A stretch of DNA of 64,000 nt. Origin: Gaiellaceae bacterium. GTDB lineage: Bacteria > Actinomycetota > Thermoleophilia > Gaiellales > Gaiellaceae. How positions within the stretch are numbered: the first letter of the stretch is position 1; each line of letters starts with the position of its first letter. The translations under genes and the position numbers were made by a program. Of this stretch, positions 52,760 to 61,716 are shown piece by piece. Location: contig BPGK01000001.1 in the NCBI GenBank assembly GCA_026002995.1, positions 1,302,001 through 1,366,000 of the forward strand, read 5' to 3'. The notes under the pieces were generated by a model, which worked only from the letters and a program-made list of their open reading frames with translations, was not told where the DNA came from and searched no databases.

Positions 52760-52768
52760 GGCCGGTCC

Positions 52769-53761
52769 ATGACCACGGTCGAAGAGCGGACGGAGCCGGG
52801 CGGCCGGCCCCTCTCGAGAGACGAGCTCCGCAGCTTCCTCCGGGAGATGCTGCTCATCCGGCGCTTCGAGGAGAAGGTCGAAGAGCGCTTCCGTGCGGGT
52901 GAGCTCCCGGGCTTCCTGCACGTGGCGATCGGCCAAGAGGCGGTCGCCACCGGGGTGTGTGCGGCGCTCGCGCGCGAGGACGTCATCGCCTCCACCCACC
53001 GGGCCCACGGGCACGCGATCGCGAAGGGCACCCCGGTGGAGCGTCTGATGGCGGAGCTGTACGGGAAGGTGGAGGGCTGCTCGAGGGGGTACGGCGGCTC
53101 GATGCATCTGTACGACCTCGAGGTCGGCAACCTCGGCGCGAACGCGGTGGTTGCGGGCGGCATCCCGGGGATCGTCGGCGCTGCGCTCGCGTTCCAGATG
53201 CGCGGAGAGGCGCGCGTCGCGGCTGCCTTCTTCGGCGACGGGGCGACGAACACCGGAACCTTCCACGAGTCGCTGAACCTCGCCCAGCTCTGGAAGTTGC
53301 CCGCCGTGTTCGTGCTCGAGAACAACGGCTGGGCCGAGTCGACCCCGGCGTCGCAGCACCTTCCGCTGCCGGTCGAGAAGCTCGGCAAGCGCGCGGCGGC
53401 GTACGGGATGAAGCTCATCGAAGCCGACGGACAGGACGTCGAGGCCGTCTACCTCGCCGCGCTCGCGGCGCGCGAGCACGCGCTTTCCGGGAAGGGACCG
53501 GTGCTCCTCCACCTGCGCACGTACCGGCTGACCGGGCACTACGTCGGCGATCCACAGGTGTACCGCGACAAGGAGGAGCTCGCGCGCGAGCGCGCGACCC
53601 GCGATCCGATCGAGCTCCTCAAGGCGCGGCTCGAGCTCCCCGACGACGACTGGGCGGCCCTCGACGCCGAGGTGACCGCCGAGGTCGAGGCCGCCGTCGC
53701 CTTCGCGAAGGCGGGCACGGATCCGAAGCCCGAAGACGCGCTGAAGTACGTCTATGCCTGA
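52769..53761 (+). CDS. pdhA: 2-oxoacid dehydrogenase E1 component, alpha subunit
   Basis: The 330-residue protein binds thiamine diphosphate with the motif GDGATNTGTFHESLNLAQLW and a final N-N (about residues 150-178). HVAIGQEAVATGVCAAL and STHRAHGHAIAKG are typical of PdhA/AcoA-type E1 alpha chains. The complex decarboxylates pyruvate or a related 2-oxoacid and transfers the acyl group to lipoyl E2. Substrate choice (pyruvate, branched-chain, acetoin) is uncertain; G-G-S-M-H-L-Y-D resembles PDH/acetoin types more than branched-chain ones. It overlaps pdhB by 8 nt. Confidence 0.92.
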   Translation: MTTVEERTEPGGRPLSRDELRSFLREMLLIRRFEEKVEERFRAGELPGFLHVAIGQEAVATGVCAALAREDVIASTHRAHGHAIAKGTPVERLMAELYGKVEGCSRGYGGSMHLYDLEVGNLGANAVVAGGIPGIVGAALAFQMRGEARVAAAFFGDGATNTGTFHESLNLAQLWKLPAVFVLENNGWAESTPASQHLPLPVEKLGKRAAAYGMKLIEADGQDVEAVYLAALAAREHALSGKGPVLLHLRTYRLTGHYVGDPQVYRDKEELARERATRDPIELLKARLELPDDDWAALDAEVTAEVEAAVAFAKAGTDPKPEDALKYVYA

Positions 53762-54734
53762 GCTCACCTACCGGGAGGCCGTTCGGGATGCGCTGCGAAA
53801 GGCGCTGCGCGAGGACGAGCGCGTCTTCCTCATGGGCGAGGACATCGCCGAGATGGGAGGCTCGATGGCCGTCACCCAGGGCCTGCTGGAGGAGTTCGGT
53901 CCCCAGCGCGTGCGGAACACGCCGATCTCGGAGATGGCGATCGTCGGGAGCGGGATCGGGGCGGCGATCCAGGGCATGCGCCCCGTCGTCGAGATCATGT
54001 ACGAGGACTTCCTGACGCTCTCCATGGAGCAGCTCGTGAACCAGGCTGCGAAGCACCGGACGATGTCCGGCGGCCAGGTGAGGGTGCCGCTCACCGTGCG
54101 GACGCAGGGGGGCGCGGGCTGGTCGCCGGGCGCGCAGCACGCGCAGCAGCTCGAGGCGTGGTTCGTGCACGTCCCCGGGCTGAAGGTTGTCTTCGCATCG
54201 ACCCCCGAGGACGTGCGCGGGCTCCTCTGGTCGTCGATCTACGACGACAACCCGGTTCTCTTCTTCGAGCACCGCACCCTCTACCCGATCAAGGGCGAGG
54301 TTCCCGAGGAGCTCGAGCCCATCCCGCTCGGGAAGGCGAGGGTCCACCGCGAGGGCGAGGACGTCACCGTGGTCGCGACCGGACGGCTCGTCCACGAGGC
54401 GCTGCGGGCGGCCGAGGAGGCCGAGCGGGACGGCGTGTCGGTCGAGGTCGTCGATCCGCGAACGCTGCTCCCCCTCGACGAGGAGACGATCATCGCCTCC
54501 GTGCGGAAGACGACACGCTGCGTGACCGCGCACGAGGCAGTGACGCGCGGCGGGTTCGGCGCGGAGCTCGCTGCGGTGATCCAGCACGGAGCCTTCGACT
54601 GGCTCGACGCCCCGATCGAGCGCGTCGGAGCGAAGTTCGCCCCGCTCCCGTTCGCACCGGTGATGGAGCAGTACGTAGTACCGCACGCCGAGGACGTCTA
54701 CGAAGCGATCCGGCGCACCGTCGCCCGGGGGTAG
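53754..54734 (+). CDS. pdhB: 2-oxoacid dehydrogenase E1 component, beta subunit
   Basis: The 326-residue transketolase-like chain reads LTYREAVRDALRKALREDER, then FLMGEDIAEMGGSMAVTQGL, and PISEMAIVGSGIGAAIQGMR with the glutamate that activates thiamine diphosphate. The C-terminal half has EVVDPRTLLPLDEETIIASV. It pairs with the E1 alpha chain as a heterotetramer. It starts within the E1 alpha gene, and E2 follows after 3 nt. Confidence 0.95.
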   Translation: MPELTYREAVRDALRKALREDERVFLMGEDIAEMGGSMAVTQGLLEEFGPQRVRNTPISEMAIVGSGIGAAIQGMRPVVEIMYEDFLTLSMEQLVNQAAKHRTMSGGQVRVPLTVRTQGGAGWSPGAQHAQQLEAWFVHVPGLKVVFASTPEDVRGLLWSSIYDDNPVLFFEHRTLYPIKGEVPEELEPIPLGKARVHREGEDVTVVATGRLVHEALRAAEEAERDGVSVEVVDPRTLLPLDEETIIASVRKTTRCVTAHEAVTRGGFGAELAAVIQHGAFDWLDAPIERVGAKFAPLPFAPVMEQYVVPHAEDVYEAIRRTVARG

Positions 54735-54737
54735 CGG

Positions 54738-56084
54738 ATGGCGGTCGAGGTCAGGCTCCCGCGGCTCGGCCAGGGCATGGAGGCCGGGACGATCGTCCGG
54801 TGGCTGAAGGCGAAGGGCGACCCGGTGGCGAAGGGTGAACCGCTGTACGAGCTCGACACGGACAAGGTCACCCAAGAGGTGGAGGCCGAGGCAGACGGGG
54901 TCCTGCTCGAGATCCTTGTTCCCGAGGGCGAGGCTGCCGTGGGCACGACGGTCGCGATCATCGGAGAGGCGGGCGAGGACGTCTCCGCTCTGCTCGCCGC
55001 TCAGACCTCGGTCGGCGACGGAGCGGGGCCCGCATCCACTCCTCGCACCGAGGAGCCGCACGGCGCCGAGGCCGAGAGGGAGCGTGGTGCTCGGGTCGAC
55101 GAAGAGCCCGGCGCCGGAGCGCGCGGCGGCCCCGAGCTCCGGCCTTCTGTAGCGCCCGAAGCTCGTGGCTCAGAGCCACAAAGACGGACGGAGCCCGCGG
55201 CGGCCGCAGCTCGAAGGCCGGGAGAACGTGTGAAGGCGAGCCCGCTCGCCCGGCGGATCGCGCGCGAGCGCGGGATCGACCTCGCGGCCATCGTCGGCAC
55301 CGGTCCGGAGGGCCGCGTCATCGCCGAGGACGTCGAGCAGGCCGCGGCGGAGAGCGCATGGGCGCCCGCCACGCCGGCGCTCGCGGTACCCGGCGGGGCG
55401 ACCGAGGTGGAGGTCGTCCCGCTCTCCTCGGTCCGGCGCACGATCGCGCGCCGCCTCAGCGAGGCCTGGGAGGCGCCCGTCTTCCAGCTCACCGTCTCCG
55501 CGAACGCCAGCGAGCTCGTGGCTACCCGCGAGCGCATGGTTGCCCTGCTGCGGGAAGGAGAGGTGAGGCCGACCGTCTCGGACGTGCTGACGAAGCTCGT
55601 CGCCGTTGCGCTCGTCCGGCACCCGGCTGTCAACGCGCACTTCCTCGACGACGCGATCCATCGCTACTCGACAGCGCGCGTCGGTCTTGCCGTCGCCGCC
55701 CCGACCGGACTCGTCGTTCCCGTCATCTGGTCTGCCGAGCGCCGCACGGTGCAGGAGATCGCGGTCGCGCGCGCCGACCTCGTCGAGCGCGCGCGCGAGG
55801 GGAAGCTCCAACTCGTCGACCTCGAGGGCGGCACCTTCACCATCTCGAACCTCGGGATGTACGGGATCGAGCAGTTCACCGCAGTGCTCAATCCGCCCCA
55901 GGTCGCGATCCTCGCCGTCGGCGCGATCGAGGAGCGCCCGCAGGTTGTCGGCGGTGAGCTCGTCGTGGCGCCGGCGCTGACGATGACGCTCACGTGCGAC
56001 CACCGTGCTCTCGACGGCTCCGACGGCGCCGATTTCCTGCGCACCGTGAAGGAGTACGTCGAGGCCCCGGCTCTCGCGCTCTGA
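54738..56084 (+). CDS. pdhC: 2-oxoacid dehydrogenase E2 (dihydrolipoamide acyltransferase)
   Basis: The 448-residue protein has one lipoyl domain with Lys43 in LDTDKVTQEVEAEADG, then a variable linker of about 70 residues, the E1/E3-binding domain (ASPLARRIARERGIDLAAIV, then GPEGRVIAEDV), a second linker, and the catalytic domain ending in CDHRALDGSDGADFL with the H-x-x-x-D-G active site. It forms the core of the complex. One lipoyl domain only, fewer than the several seen in some actinobacterial E2 proteins. Confidence 0.95.
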   Translation: MAVEVRLPRLGQGMEAGTIVRWLKAKGDPVAKGEPLYELDTDKVTQEVEAEADGVLLEILVPEGEAAVGTTVAIIGEAGEDVSALLAAQTSVGDGAGPASTPRTEEPHGAEAERERGARVDEEPGAGARGGPELRPSVAPEARGSEPQRRTEPAAAAARRPGERVKASPLARRIARERGIDLAAIVGTGPEGRVIAEDVEQAAAESAWAPATPALAVPGGATEVEVVPLSSVRRTIARRLSEAWEAPVFQLTVSANASELVATRERMVALLREGEVRPTVSDVLTKLVAVALVRHPAVNAHFLDDAIHRYSTARVGLAVAAPTGLVVPVIWSAERRTVQEIAVARADLVERAREGKLQLVDLEGGTFTISNLGMYGIEQFTAVLNPPQVAILAVGAIEERPQVVGGELVVAPALTMTLTCDHRALDGSDGADFLRTVKEYVEAPALAL

Positions 56085-56313
56085 CGATCCCCTGATTCCG
56101 GCGAACGTCCCAGCTCTCGTCCGCTCGTGCGCTCGCTCGGCCGCGCGAGTCTGTCCGTCGTCATCCATCCCGAGCTCTCGCCGCAGCGCCGGACTCGCCC
56201 CCTCGGATTCGAGCCGCCCGAGCTCCCGTCGCCCAGTCGGACGTCGCTCGAGGGCAGGACGCGGCGCGGCGGGCGGAGGAGGGCGAGGCACGCCTCGCCC
56301 CCCCACGGTCTCG

Positions 56314-56319
56314 TAAGCT
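56314..56319 (+). promoter_or_regulatory. -10 box, leaderless promoter of GNAT gene
   Basis: TAAGCT is followed by 6 nt and the ATG at 56326. Confidence 0.4.
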
Positions 56320-56325
56320 GCGGGC

Positions 56326-56793
56326 ATGGTCATCCGCCGCGGCGGTCGGCAGGACGTGAGGTTCCTGCGGGACATGCTCCACCACGCGTACTACTGGCGC
56401 GAGCGGGACCCCGACGAGGGCCCCGGGCCGGTCGCGCGCTACGTCAAGGGGTGGGGGAGGCCGGGCGACACTGCGCTCATCGCGATCGAGGACGGGTTCC
56501 CGGTCGGGGCGGCCTGGTATCGGCTCTTCCGCCGCGAGCAGCCCGGCTACGGATTCGTCGACGAGGAGACGCCGGAGCTCGCGGTCGCCGTCGTCCCGAG
56601 CCGCCGCGGGCGCGGTATCGGCGACGCGCTCCTCGAGGCGCTCGTCGAGCGCGCACGCGCCGACGGCTTCCGCGCCCTGAGCCTGAGCGTCGAGGGCGAC
56701 AACGAGGCGCTCTGCGGCTTCTACGAGAAGCACGGGTTCGAGCGCGTCTCCGACGACGACGGCGACACCGTCACGATGCTGCGTAGGCTCTGA
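56326..56793 (+). CDS. GNAT-family N-acetyltransferase
   Basis: The 155-residue protein has the acetyl-CoA pyrophosphate-binding motif VVPSRRGRGIGDALLEALVE (about residues 84-103; the R/Q-x-x-G-x-G/A pattern) and the C-terminal LSLSVEGDNEALCGFYEKHG, a standard GNAT end. An N-terminal region reads RRGGRQDVRFLRDMLHHAYY. Substrate unknown. It is inserted between the E2 gene and the E3 gene and has its own promoter, so it may only be a passenger, or it may control the dehydrogenase complex by lysine acetylation. Confidence 0.88.
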   Translation: MVIRRGGRQDVRFLRDMLHHAYYWRERDPDEGPGPVARYVKGWGRPGDTALIAIEDGFPVGAAWYRLFRREQPGYGFVDEETPELAVAVVPSRRGRGIGDALLEALVERARADGFRALSLSVEGDNEALCGFYEKHGFERVSDDDGDTVTMLRRL

Positions 56794-56874
56794 TCCCCCG
56801 AGGGGCCGCGCCGGGGCGCTTGGCTAGGATCGGCGGAACCCCGGATCGCACGACCGACGAAAGGACTCGAGGAG

Positions 56875-58272
56875 ATGGACGTCGACGTCGCCGTACTCGG
56901 CGGAGGGCCTGCCGGCTACACCGCTGCCATCCGCGCTGCGCAGCTCGGCGCGCGCGTCGCCTGCATCGAGAAGGAGAGCGCGCTCGGCGGGACGTGCCTG
57001 CGGGTCGGGTGCATCCCGACGAAGGCGTGGGTGAACACCGCCCACGCTCTGCATGCTGCGCGCGAGATCGACCCGAAGCTCGGAGTCGTCGTGGGCGAGC
57101 CTACGCTCGACTTCGCGCGGGCCAACGAGTGGAAGACGGCTGTCGTCTCGCAGATGACGCGCGGTGTCGCCTCGCTCCTGGAGGCCAACGGGGTGACCTG
57201 GGTGCAGGGCAGCGGGCGCTTCACCGATGCGCACACGATCGCGGTCGAGGGCCAGGATCGCGTCACCTTCCGCAGCGCCATCGTCGCGACGGGCTCCTAC
57301 CCGCTGCGCCCGCCGATCCCCGGGCTCGACTCGCCGCGCTGCGTGGACTCGACGGGGCTCCTCTCGCAGACGGAGGTGCCGCGCCGCCTCGTCGTGCTCG
57401 GTGGCGGGATCATCGGCTGCGAGTTCGCCTCGATCTTCGACCGCTTCGGCAGCGAGGTGACGATCGTCGAGATGCTCGACTCGCTCATCCCCCAGGAGGA
57501 CGCCGAGGCGACGAAGGAGCTCCAGCGGGCGTTCCAGCGCCGCGGCATCGCGCTCCACCTCGGCAAGCAGTGCACGCGCGTCGAGGACACGGGCGCGGGG
57601 CTCGTCGTCCACTTCGGAGAGGGCGAGACCGTCGAGTGCGACCTCATGCTCGTCTCCGTCGGCCGCGCGCCCCTCGTCGAAGGTCTTGGCCTCGAGGACG
57701 CGGGTGTGTCCTTCGACGCGCGCGCCGGGATCGCCACCGACGAGCACCGTCGGACGTCCGTGCCGCACATCTACGCGGCGGGCGACGTCGCCGGCTACTG
57801 GCAGCTCGCGCACACGGCCTTCCGCGAGGGAGAGATCGCTGCCGAGAACGCCCTCGGCCACGACACGGCGATCGGCGACCCCGCGGTGCCGCGGCCGATC
57901 TACACGGACCCCGAGATCGCGGGGGTCGGGCTCACGGAGGCGGAGGCACGCGAGCGGCACGGCGACGAGAACGTCGCGGTCGGCAAGTTCCCGTGGGTCG
58001 CGAACGCGCGCGCCGTGATGTCGGGTGAGGCTACGGGCTGGGTGAAGACGATCCACGAGACGACGTACGGGGAGCTGCTCGGGGTCGTGATGGTCGGCCC
58101 GCACGCCACCGACCTGATCAACGCCGCGGTGGTCGCACTCGATGCGGAGTCCACCATCGAGACGGTCGCGGACGGGATCGCCGCGCACCCGACGCTCGGC
58201 GAAGGTCTCAAGATCGCCGGGCAGGTGGCGCTCGGCCGAGCGATCGACCTCCCGCCGCGCCGACGCTCGTAG
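56875..58272 (+). CDS. lpdA: Dihydrolipoamide dehydrogenase (E3)
   Basis: The 465-residue flavoprotein has the FAD motif GGGPAG at residues 9-14, the redox-active disulfide Cys41/Cys46 in GGTCLRVGCIPTKA, the NAD-binding region VVLGGGIIGCEFASIFDRFG, FAD contact YAAGDVAG, and the C-terminal interface with AAHPTLGE carrying the catalytic His-Glu pair. It re-oxidises E2-bound dihydrolipoamide. It starts at ATG 56875, preceded closely by GAGGAG; a TAGGAT box at 56823-56828 may start its transcript. Confidence 0.96.
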   Translation: MDVDVAVLGGGPAGYTAAIRAAQLGARVACIEKESALGGTCLRVGCIPTKAWVNTAHALHAAREIDPKLGVVVGEPTLDFARANEWKTAVVSQMTRGVASLLEANGVTWVQGSGRFTDAHTIAVEGQDRVTFRSAIVATGSYPLRPPIPGLDSPRCVDSTGLLSQTEVPRRLVVLGGGIIGCEFASIFDRFGSEVTIVEMLDSLIPQEDAEATKELQRAFQRRGIALHLGKQCTRVEDTGAGLVVHFGEGETVECDLMLVSVGRAPLVEGLGLEDAGVSFDARAGIATDEHRRTSVPHIYAAGDVAGYWQLAHTAFREGEIAAENALGHDTAIGDPAVPRPIYTDPEIAGVGLTEAEARERHGDENVAVGKFPWVANARAVMSGEATGWVKTIHETTYGELLGVVMVGPHATDLINAAVVALDAESTIETVADGIAAHPTLGEGLKIAGQVALGRAIDLPPRRRS

Positions 58273-58278
58273 GTCGGT

Positions 58279-58284
58279 TACGCT
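58279..58284 (+). promoter_or_regulatory. -10 box, leaderless promoter
   Basis: TACGCT is followed by 6 nt and the ATG at 58291. Confidence 0.4.
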
Positions 58285-58290
58285 CGGGCC

Positions 58291-58587
58291 ATGGTCTTCT
58301 CGAAGCGAAACGCGCTCGTCGGCTTCGTCGCGCTGAAGGCCCTCGAGCGAATGCGCGCCCGTCGGCGCCGACGGGGGCGGCGGGCGCTCCGCGCAGCCGG
58401 GCTCGTCGCGATCGTGGCGCTCTCGATCGGGGCGATCGCCGGTGTGGCGGCCGCCATTGCGCGCAGGTTCCGCGGTGCGGCTGCGGACGCCGAGGCGGCG
58501 CAGCCCGAGCCCTCCCGCGAGGCCGTCGGCGAGGCGACGGCTCCCGCGAACGGCCGCCCGAGCCCCGAGCCTACGTCCGCGGCGTGA
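58291..58587 (+). CDS. Hypothetical single-pass membrane protein, 98 aa
   Basis: An N-terminal basic region ([18 protein letters not shown]) precedes one membrane helix (LVAIVALSIGAIAGVAAAIA), then a short charged tail with A, E and P. Positive-inside rule puts the N terminus in the cytosol. No family is recognised. It follows the E3 gene by 18 bp but has its own -10 box. Confidence 0.6.
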   Translation: MVFSKRNALVGFVALKALERMRARRRRRGRRALRAAGLVAIVALSIGAIAGVAAAIARRFRGAAADAEAAQPEPSREAVGEATAPANGRPSPEPTSAA

Positions 58588-58603
58588 CCGTCGCGGCCGC
58601 GTC

Positions 58604-59701
58604 GTGGACGTGATCCGGCCCGCGCTCGCCGGGCTCGTCCCGTACGAGCCGGGCAAGCCCGTCGAGGAAGTCCAGCGTGAGCTCGGCCTGGAGCGGGTCG
58701 TCAAGCTCGCCTCGAACGAGGGCCCGTTCGGCCCCTTCCCCGCGGCCCAGGAGGCGATCGAGCGCGCGACCGCCGAGCTCAACCGCTACCCCGACGGGGG
58801 CGCGTACCGGCTCCGGCAGGCGCTCGCGGAGGCACACGACGTCCGCTTCGAGGAGGTGACGGTCTGTGCCGGGGCGGACGCGGTGATCGGGTACGTCGCG
58901 ATGGCGACGCTCGACCCGGGAGACGAGGTCGTGACCGGGTGGCCGTCGTTCCCGAGCTACGTGCTCGATCCGCTGAAGCTCGCCGCGAAGCCGATCCGGG
59001 TCCCCCTCGCCGAGGACCGCTTCGACCTCGAGGCGCTCCTCGCAGCGGTCACCGAGAGAACGAAGCTCGTCTTCGTGGCTGCGCCGAACAACCCCACGGG
59101 CACGACGAACACGCGCGCCGAGCTCGACGCGTACTTCGAGCGCGTCCCCCCGCACGTCCTCACCGTCCTCGACCAGGCGTACCTCGAGTACGTCGACGAT
59201 CCCGCGTACCCGGAAGGGATCGCCGAGTACTTCCGGACGGGCCACCGGGTGCTCGTGCTCAGGACCTTCTCGAAGCTGTACGGGCTCGCCGGGCTGCGCG
59301 TCGGGTACGGCATCGGGCCGGAGGAGGTGATCACGGCGATCGGGAAGGTCCGGCGCGCGTTCGACGTCACCTCGGCCGGCCAGGAGGCCGCGCTCGCGAG
59401 CCTCGGCGACGAGGCCGAGATCGCGCGGCGGCGGGAGGCGAACGCCGAGGCCCGCGCGCGGCTCTGGGAGCTCCTCGAGCGGCGCGGGCTCGAGCCGGTC
59501 GGGCCGGCGGTCGCGAACTTCCTCTTCGTCCGCTGTGGCGACGCCGACGGGCTCGCGCGCGCGCTCCTCGAGCGCGGCGTGATCGTCCGTCCGATGGCGC
59601 CGTTCGGGGCTCCGGACGCGCTGCGCATCACGACGGGCACTCCCGAGGAGATGGCGTTCCTCGAGGAGGCGCTCGACGAGGCGCTCGCCGCGACTCGGTA
59701 G
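58604..59701 (+). CDS. hisC: Histidinol-phosphate aminotransferase-like PLP enzyme
   Basis: The 365-residue fold-type I aminotransferase has VVKLASNEGPFGPFPAAQEA, NRYPDGGAYRLRQALAE, AAPNNPTGT and the pyridoxal lysine Lys224 in RTFSKLYGLAGLRVGYG, plus C-terminal LRITTGTPEEMAF, all HisC traits. In some bacteria such proteins act in aromatic amino acid synthesis rather than histidine. No his operon is adjacent, so the substrate is open. GTG 58604 and GTG 58610 are both possible starts. Confidence 0.87.
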   Translation: MDVIRPALAGLVPYEPGKPVEEVQRELGLERVVKLASNEGPFGPFPAAQEAIERATAELNRYPDGGAYRLRQALAEAHDVRFEEVTVCAGADAVIGYVAMATLDPGDEVVTGWPSFPSYVLDPLKLAAKPIRVPLAEDRFDLEALLAAVTERTKLVFVAAPNNPTGTTNTRAELDAYFERVPPHVLTVLDQAYLEYVDDPAYPEGIAEYFRTGHRVLVLRTFSKLYGLAGLRVGYGIGPEEVITAIGKVRRAFDVTSAGQEAALASLGDEAEIARRREANAEARARLWELLERRGLEPVGPAVANFLFVRCGDADGLARALLERGVIVRPMAPFGAPDALRITTGTPEEMAFLEEALDEALAATR

Positions 59702-59776
59702 GAGGCCCGGAGTCGGCCTCGAAGATCGCTATCCTGCCCCACTGAGCGGGCGCCGGGGGCGGCGCTCGTCGGCTGT

Positions 59777-61711
59777 ATGCGAACGACTCTGAAGAGAGGA
59801 ATGGGGCGCGCCGCCGCGCCCTCCGGGAACGGGAAGCCCGTCCTCCCGCCTGGCGCGCTCTCGCCGATCAGCGTCTACCGGCAACCCGAAGCGCCCGGGC
59901 GCTCGACCCTCGGCCTCCTCGGGCGGGTCGCGCTCTGGCTGGGCGTCGCGGTGGTCGTGCTCGCCGTCGGAATCGCCGGCGGCGCGTACCTCTACTTCCA
60001 CGAGTCGGTCGCGGCAGTGGCCGCGAGCACGCCCGAGGTGAAGCGGGCTGCGAAGAAGCTCTCGGTGCCGCTTCCGGGCCAGCCCGCGATCGCGCTCGTC
60101 ATCGGGTACGACCACCGCGCGGAGGACGGCGCCGACGCGCCGAGCCGCTCCGACACCCTCATGCTCGTCCGCGCAGATCCCGGTACCGACTCGATCTCGC
60201 TCCTCTCCTTCCCTCGGGACATGAACGTCGCGATCCACTGCCCCGGCCGCACGCCCTTCACGGACAAGATCGCCCACGCCTACTCGTACTGTGGCCCCGA
60301 GGGCTCGCTCGAGACGGTGCGGCAGCTCACGGGGCTCCCGATCAACTACCTCGTAACCGTCAACTTCCGCAGCTTCCGACAGATCGTGGATCGCCTGGGC
60401 GGCGTCTGGCTCGACATCGACCGCCGCTACTTCAACGACCGCGGGGGCCCGAACGGGTACGCGAAGATCGATCTCCAGCCCGGCTACCAGAAGCTCGATG
60501 GCCGGAAGGCGCTCGACTACGTGCGCTTCCGGCACACGGACTCCGACCTCTACCGCGTGGCCAGACAGCAGCAGTTCGTGAAGGCGTTCAAGGGGCAGGT
60601 GCAGGCGAGCTTCGCGCCGACGTCGCTCCCCAAGGTCGTGAACACGATCACGAAGAACGTCGAGGTGGCGCAGGGCGGGGGCGCCGACGTCGACGGGCGC
60701 ACCGTTCTCTCGTATGCGCTCTTCGCCTACGGGCTGCCCAAGGGCCGCGTCTTCCAGACCCGGATCGAGGGGCTCGAGGGCTTCGCCGAGCTGACGACGT
60801 CCTCCGAGAACATCGTGCGTGCGGTGGACACGTTTACGCACCCCGATCTCGAGTCGTCGCGCAAGGCGACCGCGTCCGCGCTCGGCGAAAAGCTGAAGAC
60901 GGCAGTCCCGACGCCGCGTCAGACGACGATCACCGTCTTGAACGGCAACGGCGTCGCCGGCTCCGCGTCCACCGCCGGCTACCTCCTCGGGCAGCGCGGG
61001 TACCAGGTGGTCACGCCGCCCAACGGCCTGCCTGCGAACGCCCCGACGTTCGACTACTTCCGCACCGAGGTCTACTACGACCCCTCGCAGCGCGGCTCGC
61101 GGCTCGCGGCGGAGAAGGTCGCGAACCTCTTCGGCTCGGCCGAGGTCAAGCCGCTGCCGGCGGCGATCTCCCAGCTCGCGAACGGCGCCATGCTCACCGC
61201 CGTCGTCGGCTCGACCTTCCACGGGACGCTCGCGCCCTCGCCGATCGACCAGACGCCGCGGCGGGAGAAGCCCAACGTCACCTCCGGCGCGAGCGCCGCG
61301 CTCGAGCTGCTCCGCGAGCGGCGCTCGAAGGTCGACTTCCCTCTCTTCGTGCCAACGGTGATCGAGCGGAGCTCGTGGATCGACCGCGAGCGGCCGGTCC
61401 GCGTGTACTGGATCGACGAAGACCGCGAGCACAAGGCGCTCCGACTCGTCTACCGAATGGGCTCGAACGAGTACTGGGGCGTGCAGATGACGACCTGGGA
61501 GGACGCTCCCGTCCTCGCCGACAAGAGCCTCACGCGCCGCATCGGAGGCAGGGTCTACGACCTCTACTTCAACGGGCCGAAGCTGCACATGATCGTGCTC
61601 AAGACGCCTCGGGCGCAGTACTGGGTCGTCAACACGTTGCTCGACCGGCTCTCGAACGAGACGATGATCGCAATCGCCAAGGGCCTGAAGCCGCTCGGCG
61701 AGGTGAAGTAG
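59777..61711 (+). CDS. LytR-CpsA-Psr (LCP) family protein with extended C terminus
   Basis: The 644-residue protein has a cytosolic lead, one membrane helix (VALWLGVAVVVLAVGIAGGA), and the LCP domain with SRSDTLMLVRADP, LLSFPRDMNVAI, DKIAHAYSYCG and YVRFRHTDSDLYRVARQQQF, including the conserved Asp and Arg residues that hold the polyprenyl phosphate. A LytR_C domain follows (ITVLNGNGVAGSASTAGYLL, near residue 390). The last 200 residues form a further domain not usual for the family. LCP enzymes ligate glycopolymers to peptidoglycan. The downstream sugar-nucleotide genes suit such a role. Confidence 0.92.
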   Translation: MRTTLKRGMGRAAAPSGNGKPVLPPGALSPISVYRQPEAPGRSTLGLLGRVALWLGVAVVVLAVGIAGGAYLYFHESVAAVAASTPEVKRAAKKLSVPLPGQPAIALVIGYDHRAEDGADAPSRSDTLMLVRADPGTDSISLLSFPRDMNVAIHCPGRTPFTDKIAHAYSYCGPEGSLETVRQLTGLPINYLVTVNFRSFRQIVDRLGGVWLDIDRRYFNDRGGPNGYAKIDLQPGYQKLDGRKALDYVRFRHTDSDLYRVARQQQFVKAFKGQVQASFAPTSLPKVVNTITKNVEVAQGGGADVDGRTVLSYALFAYGLPKGRVFQTRIEGLEGFAELTTSSENIVRAVDTFTHPDLESSRKATASALGEKLKTAVPTPRQTTITVLNGNGVAGSASTAGYLLGQRGYQVVTPPNGLPANAPTFDYFRTEVYYDPSQRGSRLAAEKVANLFGSAEVKPLPAAISQLANGAMLTAVVGSTFHGTLAPSPIDQTPRREKPNVTSGASAALELLRERRSKVDFPLFVPTVIERSSWIDRERPVRVYWIDEDREHKALRLVYRMGSNEYWGVQMTTWEDAPVLADKSLTRRIGGRVYDLYFNGPKLHMIVLKTPRAQYWVVNTLLDRLSNETMIAIAKGLKPLGEVK

Positions 61712-61716
61712 GGGCC

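Noticed and set aside
55020-55230. Second lipoyl domain in E2
   Set aside because: The region after residue 95 is a low-complexity linker without a D-K motif; only one lipoyl domain is present.
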